Virus record (IMG/VR): IMGVR_UViG_3300048597_000307
Location: 1 to 52,325 of that record
Length of the DNA stretch: 52,325 bases
Direction: 5' to 3' (one strand)
DNA from: a virus
Numbering within the stretch: the stretch's first letter is position 1; the number at the start of each line of letters is the position of its first letter. Below the pieces are notes generated by a model that did no database searches, was not told where the DNA came from, and saw only the letters and a program-made list of their open reading frames with translations. The position numbers and the translations under genes were made by a program. This document shows positions 31,609-39,263 of this stretch, piece by piece.

Positions 31609-32981
31609 TGCGCAAGTCAACCGAAGACGTCACCCTGGCGGCTGACGTCGTGCGGCCGGGGGTGGAGCTCCTGAGCCTGCGCAATCTGCGCCTGGACGGC
31701 GGCACCCAGAAGCGCAAGACAGCAGCCGACTTTGTGCCGCCCTATCCCGGCGTGACCGACCTCGACACCCTGCACGAATACGCCGCCCTCATGGTGCAGG
31801 CGGGCGGCTGGGGGCCATTCCCGCCCGTCGATGCCGTCGAAGACGAGGAGCGCAATGTCTGGGTCTGGGACGGCTTTCACCGGCTGGGGGCACTGGCCGA
31901 GGCGCTGCGTCTCAGCAGCAACATCCCCGACACCGTCCTGGTCAAGGTGGCGTCGGGCAGCCGCCGCGACGCTGTCAGGCTGGCCTGCGGCGCCAACGCC
32001 CAGCATGGCCTGCGCCGCACCAACGCCGACAAGCGCAACAGCGTAACCACGTTTCTGCTTGACCCAGAATGGTCGCAGTATTCGGACCGCGAGATTGCGC
32101 GCGAGTGCAAAGTCAGCGACCGCATGGTCAACCAGGTGCGCGCCGAGCTTGAAGCGACTGCGAAAATTCGCAGTCAAACCGAGCGCCGAGGCGCAGACGG
32201 CCGGGTTATCAACGTCGCGCCCATCGGCGGCAAGGTGCGCTACGTGCCGGCGCACGAAGACCTCCCGCCTGCCGACGACTTCCCCGTGCGGCAGGTGGAG
32301 GACGGCAACGTCGTCCAGTCGAGCGCCCCGGCCTCGCGCGTGACCATGCCCGCGCTGGGCGTCTGCTCCGTCTGCCACCGGCCGCTCAGCGACCCCGAGC
32401 ATGCCGCCAACGGCTGCGGTCCGGTCTGTGCCGCCAAGAAGGCGACGGCCGCCGCCGAAGCGCAGCCCGAACTGCCGGTGTCGCTGCGACCCGACTACGA
32501 CGGCGACGAGTGGTATACGCCCCGGCGCTACATCGAACTGGCGGAACAGGCAATGGGCGGCATCGACCTCGACCCATGCAGCACCGCGGCGGCGCAGACG
32601 GTCATCGCCGCGGGCATGTTCTACGACAAAGCGCGCGACGGTCTGGTGCACATGTGGCACGGCCGGGTGTGGCTGAACCCTCCCTACTCGGACCCGGCGC
32701 CGTGGGTGCGGAAGCTGCTCACGGCCTACAACCTGGGCAACGTGACGGCGGCGGTGGTGCTGGTCAACAACGCCACCGAGACGGGGTGGTTTCAGTCGCT
32801 GCTGCGGCGTTTTCCGGCGTGCTTCCTCAGCGTCCGTATCGCCTACTGGCGGCCGGGCTATGCAGAAGACACCCTCGCCCGCCAAGGTCAGACGGTGTTC
32901 TACCTGGGGCCGAACGAAGACGCCTTCTGGCAAGCATGGAACGGCGTCGGCATTGTCGTCAAGAATCTGGCGGACCTATGA
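31596..32981 (+). CDS. ParB-like / HTH / zinc ribbon / Dam methyltransferase fusion
   Basis: A 461-residue composite. Residues about 15-145 form a ParB/Srx-like domain (WDGFHRLGALAEAL, 91-104, with the usual G-x-H-R loop), and 160-187 an HTH (QYSDREIARECKVSDRMVNQVRAELE in outline). Cys257/260 and Cys274/278 suggest a zinc ribbon. Residues 303-461 are an N6-adenine methyltransferase of the phage Dam type (DEWYTPRRYIELA, GGIDLDPCS, WLNPPYS at 359-365). ParB-like domains in phages can be partition CTPases or nucleases. The Dam fusion makes a DNA-modification role likely. A copy of the dispersed palindrome lies within its gene after the HTH. Confidence 0.8.
   Translation: MQRVVRKSTEDVTLAADVVRPGVELLSLRNLRLDGGTQKRKTAADFVPPYPGVTDLDTLHEYAALMVQAGGWGPFPPVDAVEDEERNVWVWDGFHRLGALAEALRLSSNIPDTVLVKVASGSRRDAVRLACGANAQHGLRRTNADKRNSVTTFLLDPEWSQYSDREIARECKVSDRMVNQVRAELEATAKIRSQTERRGADGRVINVAPIGGKVRYVPAHEDLPPADDFPVRQVEDGNVVQSSAPASRVTMPALGVCSVCHRPLSDPEHAANGCGPVCAAKKATAAAEAQPELPVSLRPDYDGDEWYTPRRYIELAEQAMGGIDLDPCSTAAAQTVIAAGMFYDKARDGLVHMWHGRVWLNPPYSDPAPWVRKLLTAYNLGNVTAAVVLVNNATETGWFQSLLRRFPACFLSVRIAYWRPGYAEDTLARQGQTVFYLGPNEDAFWQAWNGVGIVVKNLADL
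32156..32175. promoter_or_regulatory. Dispersed palindrome, copy 3 (perfect)
   Basis: GACTGCGAA-AA-TTCGCAGTC inside the ParB-Dam gene, read in frame as Ala-Thr-Ala-Lys-Ile-Arg-Ser. Location inside a ParB-like gene is suggestive for a parS-like site but proves nothing. Confidence 0.75.
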
Positions 32982-33445
32982 CCATCGCCTACAACTTTCA
33001 GCAGCAACTCAGCGAGGGGCAGAAGGGCGAGCGGTTCCTGGACGAGTTCTTCCGTCCGGACTACGCCATCACGCCGGCGACGCCGCAGGAGCAGCGGCAG
33101 GGCATCGACCGCATCTTCACGCATCGCCGCACCAGGCGGCGGCTGAAAGTGGAGTACAAGACCGACAGCTGGTCCGGGCGGACGGGCAATGCGTTTGTGG
33201 AGACGGTGAGCGTCGATACTGCCGGCAAGGCGGGCTGGGCGCTCACGTCGCAGGCGGACTTCCTGGTCTACTACGTGCCGGACCCGGCGACCATCTACAT
33301 CGTAAAGATGGCGGCTCTGCGGCGCCAGCTCGCCGCCTGGCAGACAAAGTACGTTAGCCGCACTGTGCAAAACGACAACTATCAAACAACCGGCCTGCTC
33401 GTACCGCTGGACGAGTTCGAGCGGCTGGCAACGGAGGTGTACTGA
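32978..33445 (+). CDS. PD-(D/E)XK nuclease-like protein
   Basis: A 155-residue protein with a possible nuclease core: Asp in GIDRIFTHRRTRRRLKVEYKTD, then Glu-Tyr-Lys (E-x-K) and an FVETVSVD strand, followed by FLVYYVPDPATIYIVKM. This layout fits small restriction-endonuclease-fold proteins found in phages. ATG 32978 overlaps the ParB-Dam stop. The partner methyltransferase directly upstream could protect sites it cuts, but no specificity is visible. Confidence 0.6.
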   Translation: MTIAYNFQQQLSEGQKGERFLDEFFRPDYAITPATPQEQRQGIDRIFTHRRTRRRLKVEYKTDSWSGRTGNAFVETVSVDTAGKAGWALTSQADFLVYYVPDPATIYIVKMAALRRQLAAWQTKYVSRTVQNDNYQTTGLLVPLDEFERLATEVY

Positions 33446-33633
33446 TGGAAGTAAATCCCGCACTCGGCAAAGACCGCGTTGCCCCGCAGGTGCTCCCGCT
33501 GCTGGAAGCAGTGCGCCGCACCCCGCCCGGCATCTATATGTGCATGCCTATCTCACGGGCGCAGGCGATTGTCATTCTGGAATACATTCACGAACTGGAG
33601 GAGCAGCATGCTCGCCAATCTTCCCAGAGTTGA
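33445..33633 (+). CDS. Small protein, unknown
   Basis: A 62-residue protein in TGATG overlap with the nuclease-like gene. Two helices flank a Cys/Met strand (APQVLPLLEAVRRTPPGIYMCMPISRAQAIVILEYIHELEEQ in outline). No family recognised; overlaps the next start. Confidence 0.5.
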   Translation: MEVNPALGKDRVAPQVLPLLEAVRRTPPGIYMCMPISRAQAIVILEYIHELEEQHARQSSQS

Positions 33634-33841
33634 AACGCCCGTACCCGGCAGCGACGATGCACTCGCTTGCGGCTGTACTTGTCCCATCGTGCTCAACCGG
33701 CACGGCGAAGGCATTGGCCAGGTCGGCACTGAGCCCTGCTTTTGGTACTGGCTCGACCATCGCTGTCTGGTGCACGGGCACCTGACCGGCCAACCGGCCG
33801 CCGCCCGGCTCGACCATTACATCGCCCGCCCGCTGTATTGA
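33608..33841 (+). CDS. Small Cys-rich phage protein
   Basis: A 77-residue protein with GGAGGAG before ATG 33608. The core (VPGSDDALACGCTCPIVLNRHGEG, then FWYWLDHRCLVHGH) matches a frequent small phage protein with G-C-T-C-P...N-x-H-G-x-G and a later C-x-x-H, probably binding zinc. The family is widespread but, as far as I know, without assigned function. Confidence 0.65.
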   Translation: MLANLPRVETPVPGSDDALACGCTCPIVLNRHGEGIGQVGTEPCFWYWLDHRCLVHGHLTGQPAAARLDHYIARPLY

Positions 33842-33859
33842 CGTCACACTCACCCGCCT

Positions 33860-35617
33860 ATGAAATACTTCTGGTTCGGCTTCTGGCTCTTCTTGACCTT
33901 CCTGGTGGTAGCGGCTGCCGCCGTGCGGCCGGAGACCATCGACGGCATCCTGTTCTACACAGGCGCCTACCTGGTCGTTGTCGGCTGGGTGGTCGTCATC
34001 CTGGTTGCCATCGTGCCCGTTGCGCTGGTTATCGGCGGCGGCGTGCTGTTGTGGTCCTGGGTGCGGAAGGTGCGCACGGAACATCTGCGCCAGCGGGACG
34101 GCAGCTTTGCGCTGCAGCAGCTCAACCCGAAAAAGCCGGCCGTCTTCTACGACCCCAACCAGCAGGTTGGTTCGGCGGCGGCCTGGGTGCCGGGCACGGG
34201 CTGGGTGGAGTACGATGGCGGGGCCGGGTGGGACAACCAGCGGCAAATCGCCGCGCAGCGGTCGCTGGTGGCACGCGTCCAGGCGGCGGCTCCCGGCGAC
34301 CGGGCGCTCGGCGACATGGCTCGCGAACTGAAGCACAGCGACGGCGTCGGCGGCTGGCTCAAAGGTATGCGGGCCGTCGACGCGCGCTGGGCCGAGCGGA
34401 CGCCAAAGGGCTGGGGCGATGAGAAGCCGCCCAAGCCCGTACTGCAGCCGCCGCAGCAGCTCCCGCCGCCCCCGCTTGAACCTGCCGTTCCGTCGCAGCT
34501 CCCGCCGCCGACTATCGGCGAGCTGGTGCAGGCGTCGCAGGCGACCCGCATCGCCTTTGGCCGCCAGCCGGAGACCGGCGACCTGGCTGTCTGGGACCTG
34601 CTTGAGACACCGCACCTGCGGCTGCACGGCGGCACGCAGAAGGGCAAGACGTCGGCGGCTATCGCCGTCGTGGCAGGGATGCTGGTAAGCGGAACGCAGG
34701 TCGTCGTGCTCAATCCCAAGGCGGGCAACTGGCAGATGCTGCAAGAGTACGCCGAAGTGGCCGACGTGCGCCGGCCGGAGGCGTTCGCCGCGGCGCTGCG
34801 CCTGGTGCATGCCGAGTTTACGCGCCGGGATGCGCTATTGGCGGCGCAGAAGGCGAAGGACATCCTCGCACTCAGCCGGGCCGTGCGCCCGCCGCGGCTG
34901 GCCGTGGTCGTCGAGGAGTACGGCGCGCAGCGGTATCGAGCGCAGGCGGCAGGGACGCTGCCCGAGGTGGACAAGCTCATGAGCGAGCTCGCGTCGGAAG
35001 CAGCCGCCAGCGGCATCCACCTGATTGCCATCGACCAGCGGCCCACGAACTATGACCCGTTCGTCAAGGCCAACCTCGGCGCCGTGGCAGTGTTCAACCT
35101 GCCCGACGATGGCGCCGGCAAGGCGTCGGGGTATGCGCGGGCCCACAAGTTGCCGCAGTATCACTTCTGGTATGACGGCGACGTCTACCGTTCCGCCGAC
35201 GCCACCGGCATCGAGGCGCTGCTGCGCCGGGCGCTGCCGCCGCAGTATCCGCCGGTGCTGGTAGCCCCTCCGCCTGTTCCTCAGCCTGTTCTCAGCGCAG
35301 TGTTCGCGGGTGTTCCCCCAGAGGTAGACGTGTCACAGGACGACGTCGCGAACACTGCGAACGCGGCCGACCTGGGCAAGTGGTACGAGTTCATTATCGA
35401 CTACATGGCGCGCTCTGACGGCCGGGAATTGTGGCAGACGCCGCCGCGGGGAGTGCGCCAACTGGCCCGGGCCATGAGTGTTGCTGAGACCGGCCGCGAG
35501 GACAATGAAGACAGCTATGTCGGCATTGCCAGCCGGGTAACGAAGCGCATCCGGGAAGAGGCGAGATTGTCTAACGGCAGTCAGCTCGGCGTGGATGTAA
35601 CGCTGCAAGGGGAATAG
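33860..35617 (+). CDS. Membrane-anchored FtsK/TraB-like DNA translocase
   Basis: A 585-residue protein. Two N-terminal transmembrane helices (about 4-21 and 33-66) are followed by a cytoplasmic linker rich in Pro/Gln/Leu (about 188-220). The ATPase domain has Walker A GGTQKGKTS (257-265), Walker B LAVVVEEYG (347-355) and an FtsK-like SGIHLIAIDQRPTNYD stretch. A winged-helix-like C-terminus follows (REDNEDSYVGIASRVTKRI). This is the plan of FtsK/SpoIIIE and of TraB translocases of integrative-conjugative elements. It is unusual for a phage and ends the ParA/ParB operon. Possible roles are segregation, transfer or DNA movement through the membrane. Confidence 0.75.
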   Translation: MKYFWFGFWLFLTFLVVAAAAVRPETIDGILFYTGAYLVVVGWVVVILVAIVPVALVIGGGVLLWSWVRKVRTEHLRQRDGSFALQQLNPKKPAVFYDPNQQVGSAAAWVPGTGWVEYDGGAGWDNQRQIAAQRSLVARVQAAAPGDRALGDMARELKHSDGVGGWLKGMRAVDARWAERTPKGWGDEKPPKPVLQPPQQLPPPPLEPAVPSQLPPPTIGELVQASQATRIAFGRQPETGDLAVWDLLETPHLRLHGGTQKGKTSAAIAVVAGMLVSGTQVVVLNPKAGNWQMLQEYAEVADVRRPEAFAAALRLVHAEFTRRDALLAAQKAKDILALSRAVRPPRLAVVVEEYGAQRYRAQAAGTLPEVDKLMSELASEAAASGIHLIAIDQRPTNYDPFVKANLGAVAVFNLPDDGAGKASGYARAHKLPQYHFWYDGDVYRSADATGIEALLRRALPPQYPPVLVAPPPVPQPVLSAVFAGVPPEVDVSQDDVANTANAADLGKWYEFIIDYMARSDGRELWQTPPRGVRQLARAMSVAETGREDNEDSYVGIASRVTKRIREEARLSNGSQLGVDVTLQGE

Positions 35618-35733
35618 AAAAGGACGGCTGCTCCCCCGAAGCCGCGCCGGCCGCCACAGTCGAGATCCATTTGACGGTCACCGACAACACGCTCAAAAAC
35701 TCGGAGGCCCCGCGTGAGCACAGTGGGCGCTAG
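35617..35733 (+). pseudogene. Remnant of an Ig-like tail gene (relative of 17598-17927)
   Basis: Directly after the translocase stop, one frame reads PEAAPAATVEIHLTVTDNTL, then KNSEAPREHSGR, stop. It aligns with ITAPGAVVELVLTVVDNTLVNQAAKHELRR of the 109-residue tail-module protein: identical VDNTL/TDNTL core and the same spacing. There is no start codon or Shine-Dalgarno, so it appears to be a degraded fragment left by recombination. Confidence 0.55.
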
Positions 35734-35767
35734 GTGAGGACGACGGGCGCGGGTAGAGGGGAAAGAG

Positions 35768-35791
35768 ACCCGGCTCCGTGTGGGGCCGGGT
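35768..35791. terminator. GC hairpin ending the rightward early operon
   Basis: ACCCGGC and GCCGGGT with a 10-base loop in the 35734-35865 gap between the rightward operon and a leftward one. There is no T-run (TATCG follows), so termination is uncertain. I see nothing else in this gap. Confidence 0.4.
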
Positions 35792-35865
35792 TATCGTCGG
35801 GCGAGTGGGCGGTTATCGCTCGGACAATACAGTTCGAACGACAAGGCTGATTATTGCCGGAACGG

Positions 35866-36249
35866 TTACTCCGCCTTGTATCGCCACACCGGGAGCGTGT
35901 CCGGCCAATCACCCGTTACATCTTCCTGCCAGTCAGGATCGCTCTTTGCATAATCCAGCGATACAAATTCAAAGTCGGCGATGCTGCTGCTATAGTCGCG
36001 GGGGTCATCACCGAGTTGCGCCGCCAACTCAGAATACTGCTCAAAGCTCAGTCCGGTATCATATCCGCTTTCGAGGAGGACTACTGTGCGCTGCGCGGTT
36101 GCGGTTGTCATGGCTGCAATCTCCTGTTGGTAAATGCGGTCAATAACGACGGTTAATGTTTCAGTCTGACTGGTGCCCCAACTCTGCATCAGGGCGTCCA
36201 ACTGGCGGGCGGTCAAGTCGCTGGCCCGAAAATTGATTTGCTGTTTCAT
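35866..36249 (-). CDS. RHH-domain protein, antitoxin-like
   Basis: A 127-residue protein. Its first 50 residues (MKQQINFRASDLTARQLDAL in outline, then QTETLTVVIDRIYQQE) have the ribbon-helix-helix look. The C-terminal part is acidic (DDPRDYSSSIADFEF; DPDWQEDVTGDW). RHH plus an acidic tail is typical of antitoxins and autoregulators. It lies just downstream (by 9 bases) of the ADP-ribosyltransferase-like gene and is probably co-transcribed with it. Confidence 0.6.
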   Translation of the reverse strand: MKQQINFRASDLTARQLDALMQSWGTSQTETLTVVIDRIYQQEIAAMTTATAQRTVVLLESGYDTGLSFEQYSELAAQLGDDPRDYSSSIADFEFVSLDYAKSDPDWQEDVTGDWPDTLPVWRYKAE

Positions 36250-36258
36250 GGTTGCCCC

Positions 36259-36735
36259 TTAGCGGTTGATGATGATGACTTCGCGTGCGCACTCCAACCC
36301 CAGACCGTTGCGCCATGTGCAGAGTACGTCATTGCGGGTCACGGTGCGCTCGACAACCGCGCCGCCGTTGCGCTGTGCGTAGAACTCCGCAATCTCTCGC
36401 TCCGTGGTCCACGACTCAAGCGGCGCGCCCTCGTTGCCTGTGCCCCGGTAGACCGTTACCGTTTCGATGCTCTCCCGGTTGCGCAGCCACCGCAGCAGCG
36501 CCTGGGCGTCGGCTGTGTCGGTGATGTACGGGTTGGCGTTCATCCAGACCGGCAAGGCGCAACCGAACTCAGCACAAGCGGCCATCTGCATGATGATGGA
36601 GCCGCCATCGCTTACCCATCCGCCGAACACGGTTTCGACAAACTCAGGGTCCATTTCCAGTTCTGCCGCCGCTTCGCTAACTAGGCCGGTCAGTCTTTCC
36701 ATTTCCTGCATTTCGTTCATGTTTAGAGTATTCAT
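36259..36735 (-). CDS. ADP-ribosyltransferase-like protein
   Basis: A 158-residue protein whose C-terminal half follows the mono-ADP-ribosyltransferase R-S-E plan. Arg97 is in VTVYRGTG, Ser108-Trp-Thr110 in LESWTTEREIAEFYAQR, strands follow (GAVVERTVTR, DVLCTW), and Glu148/Glu152 lie in LECAREVIII. The N-terminal 85 residues are helical. It could be a host-takeover enzyme (as T4 Alt/ModA) or a toxin paired with the RHH protein. The catalytic call rests on motif spacing only. Confidence 0.55.
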   Translation of the reverse strand: MNTLNMNEMQEMERLTGLVSEAAAELEMDPEFVETVFGGWVSDGGSIIMQMAACAEFGCALPVWMNANPYITDTADAQALLRWLRNRESIETVTVYRGTGNEGAPLESWTTEREIAEFYAQRNGGAVVERTVTRNDVLCTWRNGLGLECAREVIIINR

Positions 36736-36769
36736 CGTTCGCTCCGTTTGTTGCTGCCTTATGTATCTT

Positions 36770-36797
36770 AGTATAGCATATTGCTATACAATGTCAA
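36770..36797 (-). promoter_or_regulatory. Leftward promoter with an embedded 19-bp palindrome
   Basis: Minus strand TTGACA (complement of 36792-36797), 16-bp spacer, TATACT (complement of 36770-36775). The perfect dyad GTATAGC-ATATT-GCTATAC (36771-36789) covers the -10 and most of the spacer. This is a likely operator for a regulator different from the XRE repressor, perhaps the RHH protein of the same operon. Confidence 0.65.
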
Positions 36798-36917
36798 CCC
36801 CCTAAAATGACAAGTTTCAAAACTCGTTCCGCCGCCGTGCGCGGCAACAAAAGCGCCCCAGCTTGGCGGCCGGGGCGGGGCGGGTCAGTGGGGATAATCC
36901 CCCTTACCTGAACAGGG

Positions 36918-37370
36918 CTACCATTCGGTAGCGACCTCGATATGGTCTATGTCCCAGCCGCGCGCCTTTAGGGCATCCCGCACCGGCACAATCAACCGAT
37001 CCTCCCCTGGGGACGCCTCCTCGATAACCACCCGCAGCCAGGTGTTGCCGTCAGAGTCGAATACGCGGGCAACCTCCCGCGCGCCCAGGTCTGCCCAGTT
37101 GACCGCGCCGCCGATCTGGTTGGGGTCGAGGGCTTGGCAAATGTCGTCAACATCTCTCTTCAGCCGGTGCAACTCGGAGATGTCCACTGACACGGCTACC
37201 TGCAGGCCGTTGACAGCACTCACGATGTGCTGAGCAAGCGCGCCGTTGAGGATGCGCTCTGCTACATAGTTGTCGTTGGCGGCGCGGATGTGATAGTTGT
37301 AGCCGCGCGCACGCCAACGGTTGGTGGTTGTCACCCGCCACGGGCGGGGATAGTCTGCGAGTTCGCTCAC
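36918..37370 (-). CDS. Hypothetical accessory protein
   Basis: A 150-residue protein. The N-terminal strands (WRVTTTNRWRARGYNYHIRAANDNYVAERIL) are followed by helices (LAQHIVSAVNGLQVAVS; LHRLKRDVDDICQALD) and a last alpha/beta segment (TWLRVVIEEASPGEDRLIVPVRDALK). It starts in an ATGA overlap with the upstream gene. No family recognised. The 36798-36917 gap behind it holds only GC-rich inverted repeats (for example GGGGAT-A-ATCCCC near 36893). Confidence 0.55.
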   Translation of the reverse strand: MSELADYPRPWRVTTTNRWRARGYNYHIRAANDNYVAERILNGALAQHIVSAVNGLQVAVSVDISELHRLKRDVDDICQALDPNQIGGAVNWADLGAREVARVFDSDGNTWLRVVIEEASPGEDRLIVPVRDALKARGWDIDHIEVATEW

Positions 37371-37771
37371 GGCTGCTCCTCCCTATCCCCGCCGGCGAGC
37401 CAGGCATGGAACGGCATAGCCTCGATACGGATGGCCTTGCTGGCAATCACGTAGTTAACGTACCCGTCAATCACCATGTCCGGTATGTCCGCCTGCCGTC
37501 TTGCGGCGGCGAGCTCAAGCTTGAGGTTCACAATCTCATGCGCCAACTCACTGCTCTCGGCGGCCGCCTGGCGTTGACAGTGACAAACCAGCCAGTCGGC
37601 AATAGCACCTAGATCGTGCAATGTCTCTGTGATTGCCTCTAAGATCGGTCCAGAGCCTGGCATTTGCAGATTAGCTAATTTGTCTCCTGCCACTCCAACG
37701 GTGACAGTAGCCGTAGCTATCAATGCCCCGGCCTTCTCAAGTTCAGTCAGTTGCTTATCTACTTCGCTCAT
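37367..37771 (-). CDS. Hypothetical accessory protein
   Basis: A 134-residue protein starting at ATG 37771 behind AGGAG. It has an N-terminal coiled helix (MSEVDKQLTELEKAGALIA), a central helix with Cys-His-Cys (IADWLVCHCQRQAAAE), then a long helix (LAHEIVNLKLELAAARRQAD) and a C-terminal strand-helix. No recognisable family. The longer open frame upstream lacks a Shine-Dalgarno. Confidence 0.55.
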   Translation of the reverse strand: MSEVDKQLTELEKAGALIATATVTVGVAGDKLANLQMPGSGPILEAITETLHDLGAIADWLVCHCQRQAAAESSELAHEIVNLKLELAAARRQADIPDMVIDGYVNYVIASKAIRIEAMPFHAWLAGGDREEQP

Positions 37772-37856
37772 CTCATGACTCCTAGTATCAATAACGGCGA
37801 TTATCATTACTGCGGCATCGTCCGAGTGATGATGCCGTTTATATTCGGAAATATTC

Positions 37857-38510
37857 TCACACTGTCTCAATGAGATATTCCCCTAGATACTCAGTGTATG
37901 CGGGGGGGATAGCTTCCGCTAGCTCCTTAGCACTCATCCAACTAATCCCCATTGCCTCCCGCCAGTCGATGACGTTGAACATGGGGACGCCCTGCCTGGT
38001 TGACTTTCCTCCCGTGTGTCCCCATACGCCAACAACACGCCCTTTCGTGTGTTCGCATGAAGGTGTCAACACAAACGGCATGGATGTCTCGAAATAGCGG
38101 TGGCGGCGCAGTTGTGCCCCGCACTTGGTTTGTCTCCTGAACATAGTCCCGCAAAGCATGATCGGATTGATTAGATGTAGGCGCGAACCGCTTACGTTCT
38201 CAATCACATATGGTTTGCCTGTGGCAATCAATAGCTGCCGCACTTCTGGAATTAGAAGAGGATGCTCCCGATCCTTCCATAACCCTTTCGTTAATTCGCT
38301 GTACCCCTGGCAAGGCGGGGAAGCGTGGATGGCGTCAAACTCATGCCCATGTGCTGCTACGTATTCCAAGGCGTCTGCCTGGTGGAACTCAAAGGGATAC
38401 CGGGGCTGTGGAAGAATGTCCACCCCTACCACGTCAAAGCCTGCACGGTGGTATCCCATTCCTGCGCCGCCTGCCCCTGAAAATAAATCTAACAGTCTAG
38501 GCTTGGTCAT
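37857..38510 (-). CDS. Compact C5-cytosine DNA methyltransferase
   Basis: A 217-residue enzyme. Cofactor motif I is LDLFSGAGGAGMGY (7-20), catalytic motif IV ASPPCQGYS with Cys67, motif VI VIENVSGS, and motif X-type AIPPAYTEYLGEYL at the end. It is much shorter than bacterial Dcm enzymes because the target-recognition region is small, as in many phage C5 methylases. Likely role: protect phage DNA from host restriction. Specificity unknown. Confidence 0.85.
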   Translation of the reverse strand: MTKPRLLDLFSGAGGAGMGYHRAGFDVVGVDILPQPRYPFEFHQADALEYVAAHGHEFDAIHASPPCQGYSELTKGLWKDREHPLLIPEVRQLLIATGKPYVIENVSGSRLHLINPIMLCGTMFRRQTKCGAQLRRHRYFETSMPFVLTPSCEHTKGRVVGVWGHTGGKSTRQGVPMFNVIDWREAMGISWMSAKELAEAIPPAYTEYLGEYLIETV

Positions 38511-38537
38511 CTCTATATCTCCGCGTATATCTGTTAT

Positions 38538-38864
38538 TCAACGCCGAACTATCGTACCCGTCGCACCATCCACCAGCGCCGCCTGCCCCGGCCGCGCCCC
38601 ATGCACCACGCGCACCGAACGGGCAGCGCGGTCTATCTGCGCCTGCTCCCAATCGGTAATCACGCACTGCGCTGCCAACCGCCGGATTTCCTGCGGCGTC
38701 AGCTCCGGCTCCGGCGCCTGCTGGCCCTCAACGCTCAGGGCAACCGTGATATGGATCTGCGGCTGCTGCGGGCCGAGCATGGCCCGCACGAAGAACACAA
38801 ACAGCGTCAGCAGAATCAGCATCACGGCAAACAACGCCCCCCAGTCCCCGACGTTACTGGTCAC
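38538..38864 (-). CDS. Single-span membrane protein
   Basis: A 108-residue protein with one hydrophobic helix near the N-terminus (WGALFAVMLILLTLFVFFVRAML) and a soluble C-terminal part (ELTPQEIRRLAAQCVITDWEQAQ). I chose GTG 38864 because GAGGTG lies six bases upstream; an ATG at 38891 is in frame but lacks a Shine-Dalgarno and would run into the divergent promoter region. Function unknown. Confidence 0.55.
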   Translation of the reverse strand: MTSNVGDWGALFAVMLILLTLFVFFVRAMLGPQQPQIHITVALSVEGQQAPEPELTPQEIRRLAAQCVITDWEQAQIDRAARSVRVVHGARPGQAALVDGATGTIVRR

Positions 38865-38920
38865 GACTGCACCTCGCTCTCTTGCGCACATGGCGCCGGG
38901 CTTATGCTACAATAAGCAGC

Positions 38921-39151
38921 ATGTGCACCGTCCCCTACATCTGCCGCCGGTGCGGGCAGACGCTCGGTCATGTCAAAGATGGCGTGCTCGTCCTCAACGG
39001 TGAGGACGCCATCGAAGTCGGCAAGGCCGCCGTCATTACCTGCCCGGCTTGTGAAGCAAAGAGGCGCTGGTATGACATTCGCAGACATCACCCCCGAAAA
39101 GCGGGCGGCCATCCTGCGCCGCATCCGCAACGTGCAAGCGCAAATCGTTAG
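38921..39151 (+). CDS. Small zinc-ribbon protein
   Basis: A 76-residue protein: C-x-x-C in YICRRCGQTLGHVKDG and a second C-x-x-C in ITCPACEAKRRW, 35 residues apart, as in zinc ribbons. A TACAAT -10-like hexamer lies at 38908-38913. The last 24 residues overlap the next gene in another frame and are basic and unstructured. Confidence 0.55.
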   Translation: MCTVPYICRRCGQTLGHVKDGVLVLNGEDAIEVGKAAVITCPACEAKRRWYDIRRHHPRKAGGHPAPHPQRASANR

Positions 39152-39263
39152 CGCCGCCGTCGCCGAGGGCCTGTTGAGCCCGGAGGACGCCGAAGCCGAG
39201 CGCCAGCGGCTGCTCACGGCCGGCTCACCCGCCCGGGCTGCAGCGGAGGTCAAACCGCTATGA
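39072..39263 (+). CDS. Small helical protein, unknown
   Basis: A 63-residue protein starting at ATG 39072 (AGAGG upstream). It has two helices (PEKRAAILRRIRNVQAQIVSAAVAEG; SPEDAEAERQRLLTAG). It overlaps the zinc-ribbon gene by 80 bases and the next gene by four. No family recognised. Confidence 0.5.
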   Translation: MTFADITPEKRAAILRRIRNVQAQIVSAAVAEGLLSPEDAEAERQRLLTAGSPARAAAEVKPL

